This document shows positions 53,643 to 62,251 of a stretch of 64,000 nucleotides of DNA, piece by piece. Source of the stretch: Psychrosphaera haliotis (GTDB lineage: Bacteria > Pseudomonadota > Gammaproteobacteria > Enterobacterales > Alteromonadaceae); assembly GCF_009728465.1 (NCBI RefSeq), contig NZ_WOCD01000003.1, forward strand, positions 186,001-250,000, in the 5' to 3' direction. Positions within the stretch are counted from its first letter, which is position 1. Each line of letters begins with the position of its first letter. A program made the translations under genes and the position numbers. The notes under the pieces are model-generated. The model was not told the DNA's origin, did no database searches, and saw only the letters and a list, made by a program, of their open reading frames with translations.

Positions 53643-53948
53643 TTGTCTTTTAAAGAAAGGAATTCATGTCCTAATTGTCGTAACAAAATAAAAATTGAAA
53701 CAAAACTTCTGTTGTTGGATGAACCTGAAATTAGATGCCCATATTGTGCGAAAGCGATAAGATTGAGTGAGTCATCAGCATTCTGGGTAACATTTCCATT
53801 ATTTTTCTTATTAGGGTACTTTAGCGTTAAGTTTACAGACCTTTCTATTGGCTTACTTGCGTTGTTTATAATTTTATTTGTCTACCTTTCCAAGAAGTCG
53901 TCTAGGCGCATCGAGGTCTATTTTTCAAAACTTAAATTAGTTTCGTAA
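53643..53948 (+). CDS. Cassette 55: zinc-ribbon membrane protein
   Basis: From TTG 53643 (GGAG six bases upstream), 101 residues; ATG 53631 would add four. The N-terminal SCPNCRNKI and RCPYCAKAI form a CXXC-CXXC zinc ribbon, followed by two hydrophobic segments (about 46-62 and 66-82) and a basic tail. Similar to small CXXC membrane proteins of unknown role. Confidence 0.7.
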   Translation: MSFKERNSCPNCRNKIKIETKLLLLDEPEIRCPYCAKAIRLSESSAFWVTFPLFFLLGYFSVKFTDLSIGLLALFIILFVYLSKKSSRRIEVYFSKLKLVS

Positions 53949-53959
53949 AAAGGTAAACA

Positions 53960-54067
53960 TAACAAGCCCATTAAGGCTCGTAAACTCGCTCGGACAATTA
54001 ACAATGGGCTACTTTCGCTGCGCTCAATATTTTAGCCCATTAGTAATTGCCGCTTAGACAGGCGTTA
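53960..54067 (+). repeat. attC, cassette 55 (family B)
   Basis: 108 nt. Confidence 0.92.
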
Positions 54068-54084
54068 AATTGCAAAGGGAAGTC

Positions 54085-54924
54085 ATGCGTACAATTCTAG
54101 TTTCTACATTAATGTTCCTAAGCTTATCAGTATCATCGATTGTAATTCGCCATGATATCGATAAAGAAAAATATCTTGCTTTTCCTGACGATTTTAACCC
54201 GCTTGCAACATTTTATGTCGATGGTGCTCATGGAACATTAATTAAACCTAGATGGGTTGTTTCTGCTGCACATGCAACATTCTGTATAAATACTGGCAGC
54301 TATATTTCTTTAAAAAATGGCCTGCACAAAGTCGAACGAATATTCGTACACCAAAATTACAAGCCAGGACAAAGCCACGACATTGCATTAATAAAATTAG
54401 TTAATTCAGTTTAAGAAATTGAACCTGCAACTATTTATGAAGGTTCCGACTAGCTTGGAAAGTCAACCTGGTTTATTGGTGTTGACGGAACAGGCAACGG
54501 AATCACGGGGCAAACCATAGATAATTACGAAAATGCAGGGGTTTTGAGGAAAGCTGAAAACAAGATCGTATCAGCCAATGGACCACTATTAAAGTTTAAG
54601 TTTGATCGCGGTAGCTCAGCTTTGCCTTTAGAAGGAGTATCTGGTGGTGGAGATAGCGGCGGGCCAGCTTATATTAAAGCAAACAATACTAACTATTTGT
54701 TGGGCATTAGCTCCAGAGTTGAAGACGGTAGTATTGGCAAATACGGGGTTACAGACGTTTACTCTAGAGTTTCCTTATCTAAATCTTGGATAGAAAATAT
54801 TACTAACGAGGATGAGGGTTCTCAATTGGCGTTACCTAAACTAAATACACTTTCAACGGGTCTCACTGAGGAAATTTTACCGGAGGTATGCGCAGATATT
54901 GGATTGAGGCCAAATGCAATTTAA
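54085..54924 (+). pseudogene. Cassette 56: trypsin-like serine protease with two in-frame stops
   Basis: One reading frame encodes a complete S1 protease related to cassette 5: signal peptide, His in SAAHAT, Asp in SHDIALIKL, Ser in GGGDSGGPA. It is interrupted by TAA at 54412-54414 and TAG at 54451-54453. No frameshift is needed. The first 109 codons contain His and Asp but not the Ser, so the product would be inactive. It ends at the attC TAA. A C-terminal extension after the protease domain is kept. Confidence 0.85.
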
Positions 54925-55028
54925 CAAGTTGCTAAAGTTCGTTCGCAAACTCACTGGGACAATTAACAGTAGGCTTGGCGCTTCGCGCAAGTATAGCCAA
55001 CTGTTAATTGCCCCTTAGCAAAACGTTA
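54922..55028 (+). repeat. attC, cassette 56 (family B variant)
   Basis: 107 nt; diverged inner stem and AACGTTA end. Confidence 0.85.
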
Positions 55029-55045
55029 GCTTTACTAATCAAATA

Positions 55046-55074
55046 TTGCATAACTCTCACAATGTAACTACACT
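55046..55074 (+). promoter_or_regulatory. brnT promoter, cassette 57
   Basis: TTGCAT and TACACT are 17 bases apart. The -10 ends six bases before the brnT ATG (55081), so the transcript should begin at the start codon itself. Confidence 0.65.
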
Positions 55075-55080
55075 GTAATT

Positions 55081-55350
55081 ATGACTGATTTAAACTTTGA
55101 ATGGGATCCAATTAAAGCGGAGTCTAATCAAAAGAAACATGGTGTTGATTTTGTGTCAGCTAAATCTGTTTTTTTAGATGATTATGCTCGTTTAATTTCT
55201 GATCCAGATAGCTCAGTAAATGAGGAAAGGTTTATCATCCTTGGAAAGTGTGACGACTCTAAAGTACTAGTTGTTTGTCATTGCTATCGAGACGCTGATA
55301 ACTTGATCCGAATCATTTCAGCTCGTAAAGCTGATAAACGAGAAACGTAA
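55081..55350 (+). CDS. brnT: Cassette 57: BrnT-type toxin
   Basis: An 89-residue BrnT-family ribonuclease toxin, with FEWDPIKAESNQKKHGVDFVSAKSVF and the C-terminal IRIISARKADKRE motif. Only distantly similar to the cassette 27 toxin. Its antitoxin gene, 20 bases downstream, is frameshifted. No ribosome site before the ATG. Confidence 0.9.
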   Translation: MTDLNFEWDPIKAESNQKKHGVDFVSAKSVFLDDYARLISDPDSSVNEERFIILGKCDDSKVLVVCHCYRDADNLIRIISARKADKRET

Positions 55351-55370
55351 ACAGTATGAAGGATTTAAAT

Positions 55371-55578
55371 ATGCGTGATTCATATGATTTTCTCAATCTA
55401 AGCCAATCCTTATGCCAAAAAGCTTAAGAAGCAAATTACAATTCGTCTAGATCAAGATGTAATTGAATACTTCAAACATATGTCTGAAGATAATGGCATT
55501 CCTTATCAAAACTTAATTAATCTTTATTTGAAAGACTGTGCTAAGTCACATAAAGAACTAAAAATTGACTGGTCGTAA
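55371..55578 (+). pseudogene. Cassette 57: BrnA-type antitoxin, frameshifted
   Basis: ATG 55371 (AAGGA upstream) gives MRDSYDFLNLSQ..., then stops at 55427. The next frame contains the conserved antitoxin core NPYAKKLKKQITIRLDQDVIEYFKHM...YQNLINLYLKDCA to 55578. The break is between about 55400 and 55415, just before the NPY motif. If unrecoded, the ribbon-helix-helix is not made from this start. Confidence 0.8.
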
Positions 55579-55581
55579 AGC

Positions 55582-55673
55582 TAACAAGTGGTTAAAGAAG
55601 GTCTCGTAAAAGCTTGCTCGAGCCTTCGGCAAAAATTATAGCAAGCTAAAACTCGCCTCTTAACCAGGCGTTA
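55582..55673 (+). repeat. attC, cassette 57 (family A)
   Basis: 92 nt. Confidence 0.93.
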
Positions 55674-55681
55674 TATTCCTC

Positions 55682-55710
55682 TAGACACCTGTTGCGCAAC
55701 GCGCTACACT
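55682..55710 (+). promoter_or_regulatory. higBA promoter/operator, copy 2
   Basis: Same TAGACA-17-TACACT arrangement with the GTTGCGCAAC palindrome as in cassette 11. Confidence 0.65.
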
Positions 55711-55717
55711 TCCGGTT

Positions 55718-55996
55718 ATGATTAAATCATTTAAACATAAAGGACTAAAAAAGTTCTTTGAGTCAGGCAGTAAAGCTGGCATTCAAGCCAAGCATGAGCG
55801 TCGACTTAGAATGCAACTTGCCGCTATTGATACTGCGACTGTTTTAGACGACATCGACTTACCTGGGTTTAAGTTACATGCCTTAAAAGGGAAAAGAGAT
55901 GGAATTTGGTCTATTACTGTAAATGGTAATTGGCGAGTCACATTCGAATTTAAAGATGGCAATGCTTTTATTTTAAATTATGAGGATTATCACTAA
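55718..55996 (+). CDS. higB: Cassette 58: HigB-type toxin, second copy
   Basis: The protein is identical to the cassette 11 toxin; the gene differs by two silent changes near its start (GGACTAAAA, GAGTCAGGC). Overlaps higA by one base. Confidence 0.93.
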   Translation: MIKSFKHKGLKKFFESGSKAGIQAKHERRLRMQLAAIDTATVLDDIDLPGFKLHALKGKRDGIWSITVNGNWRVTFEFKDGNAFILNYEDYH

Positions 55997-56289
55997 TGAA
56001 TATGCATAATCCACCGCATCCGGGTGAATTTATTTCCGATGTTTATATGGAACCATTTGGCTATAGTTGCCGATTTGTTGCAAAACAATTAGATGTTTCT
56101 CCTTCAACTTTAAGCCGTATCTTAAAAGCTAAAAGTGCTATTACTCCAGAAATGGCTTTACGACTATCGAAAGCGCTTGGCCGTAGCCCTGAAAGTTGGC
56201 TATCGATGCAAGACAATTATGATCTTTGGCAAGCAAAACATAATGTAAACTTAGCTAGAGTTCATCAAATTGATTTTGCAATGGCGTAA
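55996..56289 (+). CDS. higA: Cassette 58: HigA-type antitoxin, second copy
   Basis: Identical in protein sequence to the cassette 11 antitoxin, so each antitoxin can neutralise the other's toxin and loss of one cassette would be silent. Confidence 0.94.
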   Translation: MNMHNPPHPGEFISDVYMEPFGYSCRFVAKQLDVSPSTLSRILKAKSAITPEMALRLSKALGRSPESWLSMQDNYDLWQAKHNVNLARVHQIDFAMA

Positions 56290-56295
56290 GGAATA

Positions 56296-56391
56296 TAACA
56301 AGCGCCTCAACTCCGACAATGTTTCGTTGTCACGGTTTTGGCAAACAACGCAAAAAGCCGCGCCAACACATTGCGTGTTAGGCGGGCGTTA
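56296..56391 (+). repeat. attC, cassette 58 (family C)
   Basis: 96 nt; same as the cassette 11 site. Confidence 0.93.
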
Positions 56392-56420
56392 GTTTGCTTA
56401 GAGTGATTGGGGAGGTTTTT

Positions 56421-56915
56421 GTGCTTAAATACATTTTTGTTCCAATGTTTTTCTTTACTGTTGCACTTCCTGTGAAGGCTAAATGCTTATTAGAACCAAA
56501 ATTTATTGATGCCGTCTTAAATCTAAATAAAACGATGAAAGCAGTAAAATCATTTGAGGTGCAATCAGAGTTTCCATATGAAGGTTCGGTTACAAAATTT
56601 CCAATCACTTACAAATTCACAGCTTTACGCCTTGAGTCAAAAGGGAGAGAAAAGCAGGCTTTTATTTTTGCATTCGACCTACATAATGAGAGCTTTTACG
56701 TTTATTACACCGATGGGATTTCTCAGCCTTATCCGAATCTAATCGAGGGTAAAATTAATCTTGAAAGATGTTCAATTTACTTTAAGGCAAGTGAATATGA
56801 AGTTTTGGAAGTCTATATTCGCGACGAAAATAAAATGGAAATCCATTCTCAAAGCAGAGATGAAAATACTCATAAGCTGAGTTTAAAGCAAAAGTTTGTT
56901 TTAAGCCCCAACTAG
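56421..56915 (+). CDS. Cassette 59: secreted protein of unknown function
   Basis: From GTG 56421 (GGGAGG upstream), 164 residues with a signal peptide (about 1-20, ending V-K-A-K) and mature N-terminal Cys soon after. The mature part is beta-rich (FPITYKFTALRLESKG, QAFIFAFDLHNESFYVYYTDG). Not recognised. Confidence 0.7.
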   Translation: MLKYIFVPMFFFTVALPVKAKCLLEPKFIDAVLNLNKTMKAVKSFEVQSEFPYEGSVTKFPITYKFTALRLESKGREKQAFIFAFDLHNESFYVYYTDGISQPYPNLIEGKINLERCSIYFKASEYEVLEVYIRDENKMEIHSQSRDENTHKLSLKQKFVLSPN

Positions 56916-56924
56916 TACACAAAC

Positions 56925-57033
56925 TAACAAGGGCATTAAGGCTCGTAAACTCGCTCGGACAATTAACAATGGGCTATTGTCGCTGCGTTCAATAATTTTA
57001 GCCCATCATTAATTGCCGCTTATGCGAGCGTTA
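56925..57033 (+). repeat. attC, cassette 59 (family B)
   Basis: 109 nt. Confidence 0.92.
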
Positions 57034-57051
57034 TATTAATTGGAGAGTTTG

Positions 57052-57858
57052 GTGTTAACTTTCAAAGAAGTCCTGTCATTAAAAACTGATATTCTTGAAA
57101 AATCTAAAGTGAAATATGTCAGGCATAAAGACAATAGAAAGCAGTACAGAGAGTTAATCAAAGACCGTGCAGAGTTATTAAAATATCAGGCGGAACAATC
57201 AAAGAATGTATTTGAGAAATGTGACTATATTGCATCGTTTGTTGGTATTGAACAATCTAGAGCAGTATTTATAGGAATGTTTAAAGTTGATGGTATTAAA
57301 GAATGCTTCCGTGGTTATGAGTACGTATTAAATGAAGTTGACGGTTTTGATGACTTTAAAGAGCGCCTAGTCATAGATTGGGGAAAAAGCGCTATAACTT
57401 GGCATCAATGGGTGGATAGCAACCCTAAAGATATTGTTGAGTTACTCCCTAAAGGCTATCTAGGAGAATTCCCTGGGCTTCTAGACTTCACTTTAGATTA
57501 CCCTGAGCTTAAAAAGCTTGGAGAAAACCTAAGTGCAAACCGAGAGTGGTACCTCCAATTATCTTCAATTAATGGTATTTATCTAATATTGGATAAAGTT
57601 ACTGGGAATCAATATATTGGTTCTGCGTATGGTAAAGATGGTATTTGGCAGCGTTGGAGTGAATATTCCAAGACAGGACATGGTGGTAATGAATTACTAA
57701 AGGAGCTGTGCTTAATTGAAACCCAATATTACAAAAACTTTCAATTCACAATTTTACAGTCTTTACCTAGTAACCTATCTAATAAAGATGTTATTGCGGT
57801 CGAAAGCCTTTATAAAAAAAAGCTTGGAACTAAAGTATTTGGTTTGAACAAAAATTAA
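57052..57858 (+). CDS. Cassette 60: GIY-YIG nuclease-domain protein
   Basis: From GTG 57052 (GGAGAG upstream), 268 residues. The C-terminal third (about 175-268) is a GIY-YIG nuclease: NGIYLILDKVTGNQYIGSA, the Arg in IWQRWSEY, the metal-binding Glu in VESLYKKKLGT and the Asn in FGLN. The N-terminal 170 residues are charged and do not match a domain I know. They may choose the target. Such proteins occur in restriction and mobile-element contexts. Confidence 0.87.
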   Translation: MLTFKEVLSLKTDILEKSKVKYVRHKDNRKQYRELIKDRAELLKYQAEQSKNVFEKCDYIASFVGIEQSRAVFIGMFKVDGIKECFRGYEYVLNEVDGFDDFKERLVIDWGKSAITWHQWVDSNPKDIVELLPKGYLGEFPGLLDFTLDYPELKKLGENLSANREWYLQLSSINGIYLILDKVTGNQYIGSAYGKDGIWQRWSEYSKTGHGGNELLKELCLIETQYYKNFQFTILQSLPSNLSNKDVIAVESLYKKKLGTKVFGLNKN

Positions 57859-57860
57859 TA

Positions 57861-57969
57861 TAACAAGTGCCTCAATTCGCTCTCAGGTTCGCTCGGACAA
57901 TTAATATGGGCTATTGTCGCTGCGCTCAATACTTTAGCCCATTAGTAATTGCCGATTAGGCAAGCGTTA
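57861..57969 (+). repeat. attC, cassette 60 (family B)
   Basis: 109 nt. Confidence 0.92.
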
Positions 57970-57989
57970 TATGCAAAAAGGAGTTTAGT

Positions 57990-58208
57990 ATGAACATCAA
58001 TGCAACATTATTCGGTCAGTTTATTTTAATATCAATTATCGTAATAAGTGGTTTAAGCTACTATCTCGGTAAACGTAAAACCCAAAATGTTAAAACAACA
58101 ACCTTCATTGGCTTTTTATTATCATTTATACCGCCATTAGGATTAATATTTGTAGCAGTTTTGGCGCTTAAAGATGATATTTCAAATAATAACGCATCTA
58201 ATTTTTAG
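57990..58208 (+). CDS. Cassette 61: small membrane protein
   Basis: A 72-residue protein with two hydrophobic segments (about 7-25 and 38-60) joined by a basic loop (GKRKTQNVK). Not recognised. AAGGAG precedes the ATG. Confidence 0.68.
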   Translation: MNINATLFGQFILISIIVISGLSYYLGKRKTQNVKTTTFIGFLLSFIPPLGLIFVAVLALKDDISNNNASNF

Positions 58209-58223
58209 GTGCTCAATTGCATA

Positions 58224-58315
58224 TAACAAGTGGTTAAAGAAGGTCTCGTCAAAGCTTGCTCGAGCCTTCGGCAAACAGTTTAGCAAGCTAAAACTCGCCT
58301 CTTAACCAGGCGTTA
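58224..58315 (+). repeat. attC, cassette 61 (family A)
   Basis: 92 nt. Confidence 0.93.
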
Positions 58316-58378
58316 TAGCTACTTGAAAAATCGAACAAATCCCTCACTTATACTAAAACGATAATAGGGAAACACTCG

Positions 58379-58648
58379 ATGGACATCTTTCTCAAAATTA
58401 CGATTGACGATTTTATTTTCTACTTTTCACTAATAACACTAAGTTTTGCCGTGATAAAGACCTTAATAAACTTGGTCGTTTGGAGCAAAAAAATGTCAAA
58501 AGGTGCGCTTTTCTTTTTAGCTATATTTCCAATAATATCTATATTTCCGATACCTCAGCAAGAAATCAAAAAAATTGAGAATATAAAAAAAGAATACATC
58601 AAAAAGGTTGATGAAAATGGTGAGCCTTTAGATGACAGCGAGAAGTAG
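58379..58648 (+). CDS. Cassette 62: small membrane protein (intact copy of cassette 18)
   Basis: An 89-residue protein with two hydrophobic segments (about 12-33 and 43-58) and a charged tail (NIKKEYIKKVDENGEPLDDSEK). Seven A at the site where cassette 18 has six keep the frame open. Function unknown. Confidence 0.75.
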   Translation: MDIFLKITIDDFIFYFSLITLSFAVIKTLINLVVWSKKMSKGALFFLAIFPIISIFPIPQQEIKKIENIKKEYIKKVDENGEPLDDSEK

Positions 58649-58654
58649 TAGCAA

Positions 58655-58751
58655 TAACAAGTCAATTAAGCAGGACTAAAATCAATTGGTTTACAACGCA
58701 AACACCGCTAGAGTATAACCAATTAATTTTTAGCCTCTTATTGAGGCGTTA
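58655..58751 (+). repeat. attC, cassette 62 (family E)
   Basis: 97 nt; same as the cassette 18 site. Confidence 0.93.
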
Positions 58752-58767
58752 TACAGCATGGGTGTAC

Positions 58768-59091
58768 ATGGACATAAAAGAGTATATTGAACGCTTCGAG
58801 GAAATTTCCGAACTAAGTAGGGATAAACAATTCTCCATACTTGAACAGGCTCGAGACGAAATTCAATCAAATACTTCATTGCCTAGTTTTGCGGTTATTG
58901 CAATCATTGTCCGAGTAAGTTGCATATCTTTATTTTTAGGCGCCGGTTATTATCTCTGGGGTCTTTCGACTTTTACGTTTGTTCTTTCGGTGTTTTTAGG
59001 ATTAGTGTTTTCCCGAATTATTGTTTCAGAAATTAATGACCGTTTAATGCTGATAGGCCTTAAGCGTGTGCTAAATAAAAAAGCCGTATAA
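58768..59091 (+). CDS. Cassette 63: small membrane protein
   Basis: From ATG 58768, 107 residues: an acidic helical N-terminus (about 1-35), two hydrophobic segments (about 41-62 and 66-85) and a basic tail. Not recognised. The in-frame sequence before it belongs to the previous attC. Confidence 0.66.
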   Translation: MDIKEYIERFEEISELSRDKQFSILEQARDEIQSNTSLPSFAVIAIIVRVSCISLFLGAGYYLWGLSTFTFVLSVFLGLVFSRIIVSEINDRLMLIGLKRVLNKKAV

Positions 59092-59180
59092 CAAGTGGTT
59101 CAAGAGGGTCTCGTAAAAGCTTGCTCGAGCCTTCGGCAAACATTATAGCAAGCTAAAACTCGCCTCTTAACCAGGCGTTA
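59089..59180 (+). repeat. attC, cassette 63 (family A)
   Basis: 92 nt. Confidence 0.93.
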
Positions 59181-59202
59181 GCTTTCTTCACAGGTGTCGA
59201 AT

Positions 59203-59625
59203 TTGAGAACTATCTTGAGTTTTATTATAGCTTCTGTTGTTATTGCTTTTCTCGCTCCAATGGCGTTGGCAATGGAAGTCGATTTTGTCCCTAAAGAAAT
59301 CTTTATTTATTCATTAATTTTTGTTCTATTTTTAGTTCCTGTAACTGCATACCCAGCTTATTGTGTAATTACAAAAAAGTATGGTTACTCAATATACTCT
59401 GTTGTCCTTTCTTCTATATTTTCAACATGTTTTGTATCATTGTTTTTCGTATTTCCTTTTAACTATGAAAGCTATATCATAAATGACGTTGTATTAGTCA
59501 ACGACAATACAATAACCCTCGCTGGCTATATACAATCTTTTAAACAATTGGCAGGGTTTGTAGTTACTGGCTTATTCGCAGGGTTAGTATTTTTTGTTGC
59601 TAACTATGGTAAAAAAGAAAGCTAA
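59203..59625 (+). CDS. Cassette 64: polytopic membrane protein
   Basis: From TTG 59203 (AGGTG six bases upstream; GTG 59194 possible), 140 residues with four hydrophobic segments (about 4-24, 33-50, 60-80 and 113-133). Not recognised. Stop is the attC TAA. Confidence 0.66.
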   Translation: MRTILSFIIASVVIAFLAPMALAMEVDFVPKEIFIYSLIFVLFLVPVTAYPAYCVITKKYGYSIYSVVLSSIFSTCFVSLFFVFPFNYESYIINDVVLVNDNTITLAGYIQSFKQLAGFVVTGLFAGLVFFVANYGKKES

Positions 59626-59714
59626 CAAGTGGTTCAAGAGGGTCTCATAAAAGCTTGCTCGAGCCTTCGGCAAACAGTTTAGCAAGCTAAAACTCGCCTC
59701 TTAACCAGGCGTTA
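59623..59714 (+). repeat. attC, cassette 64 (family A)
   Basis: 92 nt. Confidence 0.93.
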
Positions 59715-59775
59715 TGTTTTTGACTGCTAATAGTTCATCGTTCAAAAAGTTTATTCATATTTATAAGGAAATACG

Positions 59776-60441
59776 ATGATAAAAGTTAAAAGGTTAGTAA
59801 TTCTTCAAACATTTTTTACAATTTTTAGTTCTATCTTAGCTTTTGCTTTAATTATCAGGCACGAAGTAAATCTAAATATTGTTAACAAAGAAAAGTCTGA
59901 ATTTGAAGCTGCTGCTACTAGAATTAAAATAATAAATAGCCTTACTCCAAATATAACTATCAGTTTTAAAAAGGTTTATGAATTCAGTTTTAAGGATAAA
60001 AATAAAGGATATGTGTATATAGATGCCTATTTTCGAAACAATAGTGATGTTCCTCTTACTTGTAAAGTAGCTTCCGCTTCCGTTTCTCCTGCTATTTCTG
60101 TTAAAAATAGCTCTTCTTTAAAAAATGGAGATTTCTCTATATATAATATAAACAAAGTTTTAAAAACTGATATTGGTATTCCAAGTAAGTTCAACAGTTT
60201 TATTAGGTTTCATATATCTTATGATGTAACTGAAGCATTAGATAAGTCTTATAAGCTTGCTCTCAATGGGAATTGCAATATAGCACCAGATGCATTTAGT
60301 TATATATTTCAGGGAGAAACTTTAACTCAGGATGAATCTATTTGTTCAGATAACGATACAAGTATTGTTATCGATCTAGATGGTGTTATTGTACCTGAAA
60401 TATGTGGTGTTTTTTCAAATAATTATATTGACAAGATCTAA
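59776..60441 (+). CDS. Cassette 65: membrane-anchored extracytoplasmic protein
   Basis: A 221-residue protein with one N-terminal hydrophobic segment (about 7-26) and an extracytoplasmic beta-rich domain containing three or four Cys. Not recognised. AAGGAA precedes the ATG. It is more A/T-rich than neighbouring genes, suggesting a separate origin. Confidence 0.7.
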   Translation: MIKVKRLVILQTFFTIFSSILAFALIIRHEVNLNIVNKEKSEFEAAATRIKIINSLTPNITISFKKVYEFSFKDKNKGYVYIDAYFRNNSDVPLTCKVASASVSPAISVKNSSSLKNGDFSIYNINKVLKTDIGIPSKFNSFIRFHISYDVTEALDKSYKLALNGNCNIAPDAFSYIFQGETLTQDESICSDNDTSIVIDLDGVIVPEICGVFSNNYIDKI

Positions 60442-60465
60442 TTATGGCTTGTGTTTACTAAAACA

Positions 60466-60562
60466 TAACAAGTCAATTAAGTCGGACAAAAACCAATTGG
60501 TTTACAACGCAAACACCGCTAAAGTATAACCAATTAATTTTTAGCCTCTTATTGAGGCGTTA
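60466..60562 (+). repeat. attC, cassette 65 (family E)
   Basis: 97 nt. Confidence 0.93.
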
Positions 60563-60605
60563 GGCATACAGGTGCCAATTCCGCATTATTTCAAAATTGC
60601 AATTT

Positions 60606-61451
60606 ATGAAATTATATAAATATAGAAGTACATCTAAATACTCCCTTGAAGGGTTGATAAATAATGAAATGTTTTTTTCAACATATAAAGATTTTAATGA
60701 TCCTTTCGAATTTGGAAATCCAGCTCCAGATTTAGCCAAATATAACAAAAATGCTAGAAAAAAACTTAGAGGACTATTTGATAGCAAAGAAATATCACGA
60801 AAAGACTTTCTTCATTTTGTTAGCCTAGTTGGAAAACCCAGCGAAGAAACCCTTAAAGAAAGGGAAGAAACTTTAGCTAGAATACAAGAGAATATTATTA
60901 ATATTGGGATACTTTGTTTAAGTGAAATAGAAAATAATATTTTGATGTGGAGCCATTATGCAGAAGATCATAAGGGGTTCTGCATAGAATTTAACGATCT
61001 AGCGGAGCATGTAGCTTCACCTACGGATATTATTAATGTTCAATACTTAGATGACTTTGAAGACCTAAATAATCCTGAACTTCTAATTGAATTTTATATA
61101 ATAATGTTTTGTGATAATAAAGACTTACCCAGATTGGAATGGGAAGCTAAGTACAAAAAGTTAGGGCGAATGTTATCAAAGAATGAAGAAACCCAACTTG
61201 CTACCGCTATTATGGGTAATAAATATACTGACTGGGCATATGAAAAAGAAGTCAGGCTTGTTAGTAAATCTAAAGGCCCTATAAAATATGATTCAAAATC
61301 TATCAAAAGTATTACTTTTGGCCTTAGAATGTCAGAAAATGACAAAAATACGATTAAGAATATATGTAACACTGAGGATAAAAATCACATAGTATTCAAA
61401 CAAGCGCAGAAGTTAGAGTCTGGTTACGGGATCAAGGTTATTAATTTATAA
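60606..61451 (+). CDS. Cassette 66: DUF2971 family protein
   Basis: From ATG 60606, 281 residues of the DUF2971 family: LYKYRSTSKYSLEGLINNEMFFSTYKDFNDPFEFG at the N-terminus, ENNILMWSHYAEDHKGFCIEF (about 115-135) and TDWAYEKEVRL (about 207-217). The family is widespread in accessory DNA, with no settled function. No ribosome site is visible. Notably A/T-rich. Confidence 0.87.
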   Translation: MKLYKYRSTSKYSLEGLINNEMFFSTYKDFNDPFEFGNPAPDLAKYNKNARKKLRGLFDSKEISRKDFLHFVSLVGKPSEETLKEREETLARIQENIINIGILCLSEIENNILMWSHYAEDHKGFCIEFNDLAEHVASPTDIINVQYLDDFEDLNNPELLIEFYIIMFCDNKDLPRLEWEAKYKKLGRMLSKNEETQLATAIMGNKYTDWAYEKEVRLVSKSKGPIKYDSKSIKSITFGLRMSENDKNTIKNICNTEDKNHIVFKQAQKLESGYGIKVINL

Positions 61452-61470
61452 CTTATCTGATATGTATGCC

Positions 61471-61559
61471 TAACAAGCCATTCAAAAGGACTAAAAACAG
61501 TGGGCTTTTCGCTTCGCTCAAGTTTAGCCCACAATTTTTAGCCTCTTAATGGGGCGTTA
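61471..61559 (+). repeat. attC, cassette 66 (family D variant)
   Basis: 89 nt; CAGTGGGCTTTTCG/TTTAGCCCAC inner stem. Confidence 0.9.
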
Positions 61560-61575
61560 TATGGCTTGGGAAAGT

Positions 61576-62148
61576 ATGCGTTATATTCTAGTATTGATTA
61601 TCTTTTTAACTTCTAGCCGAGTATATGCTGAATCCGACCCTTGCGAGCTCAACACTTACCCTGTTAAATGGAAGTCCGATTTAAGCCATCCCGTAACTTA
61701 CGAGCTACCTGCTATTTTCTATAAATCTAGCAATTCAAAAGTTATTGTCTCTGTTTCAAAAGCAATAGATTTTGTTGAGAGAAATATGGCAACTCACAAG
61801 CCCTATTTAGAAAATGCAAAAGCATTCATAGTCAGTAGCTTGTCTGAATTACCTAAAAACAAACTGGTTGATCATTCAAGCCTTTGGATACTGACAGAAG
61901 GGTTGCAAGGGCAAGAGTTAAATAAAGCAATTCATGTGATGGCAGGTTACCAAGGGTTATTCGAGGGCGTATTACTAAACAATGATGCAACGGTAAGTAT
62001 AAATGACAAATTGATTGCCTCATCTAATGCAGCGTATATGGTTGGTAAATATCCGGAACCTGTCCATGGGTTAAATTATGTTCATAAACTTGTTGTTTCA
62101 AACTCTGATAACATAGTATTTTCAAAGTGTTGGTTAGACGGCAAATAG
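61576..62148 (+). CDS. Cassette 67: secreted protein of unknown function
   Basis: From ATG 61576 (GGGAAAG upstream), 190 residues with a signal peptide (about 1-17, V-Y-A-E). The mature protein has two Cys (near the start and end) and a mixed fold. Not recognised. Confidence 0.7.
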   Translation: MRYILVLIIFLTSSRVYAESDPCELNTYPVKWKSDLSHPVTYELPAIFYKSSNSKVIVSVSKAIDFVERNMATHKPYLENAKAFIVSSLSELPKNKLVDHSSLWILTEGLQGQELNKAIHVMAGYQGLFEGVLLNNDATVSINDKLIASSNAAYMVGKYPEPVHGLNYVHKLVVSNSDNIVFSKCWLDGK

Positions 62149-62153
62149 CCATA

Positions 62154-62246
62154 TAACAAGTCATTAAAGAAAGACTCGTCACGGCTTGCCGAGCTCCTTC
62201 GTCGCAAAGTTTAGCAAGCCTAAACTCGCTTCTTAATGAAGCGTTA
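62154..62246 (+). repeat. attC, cassette 67 (family F)
   Basis: 93 nt. Confidence 0.92.
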
Positions 62247-62251
62247 TGTTT

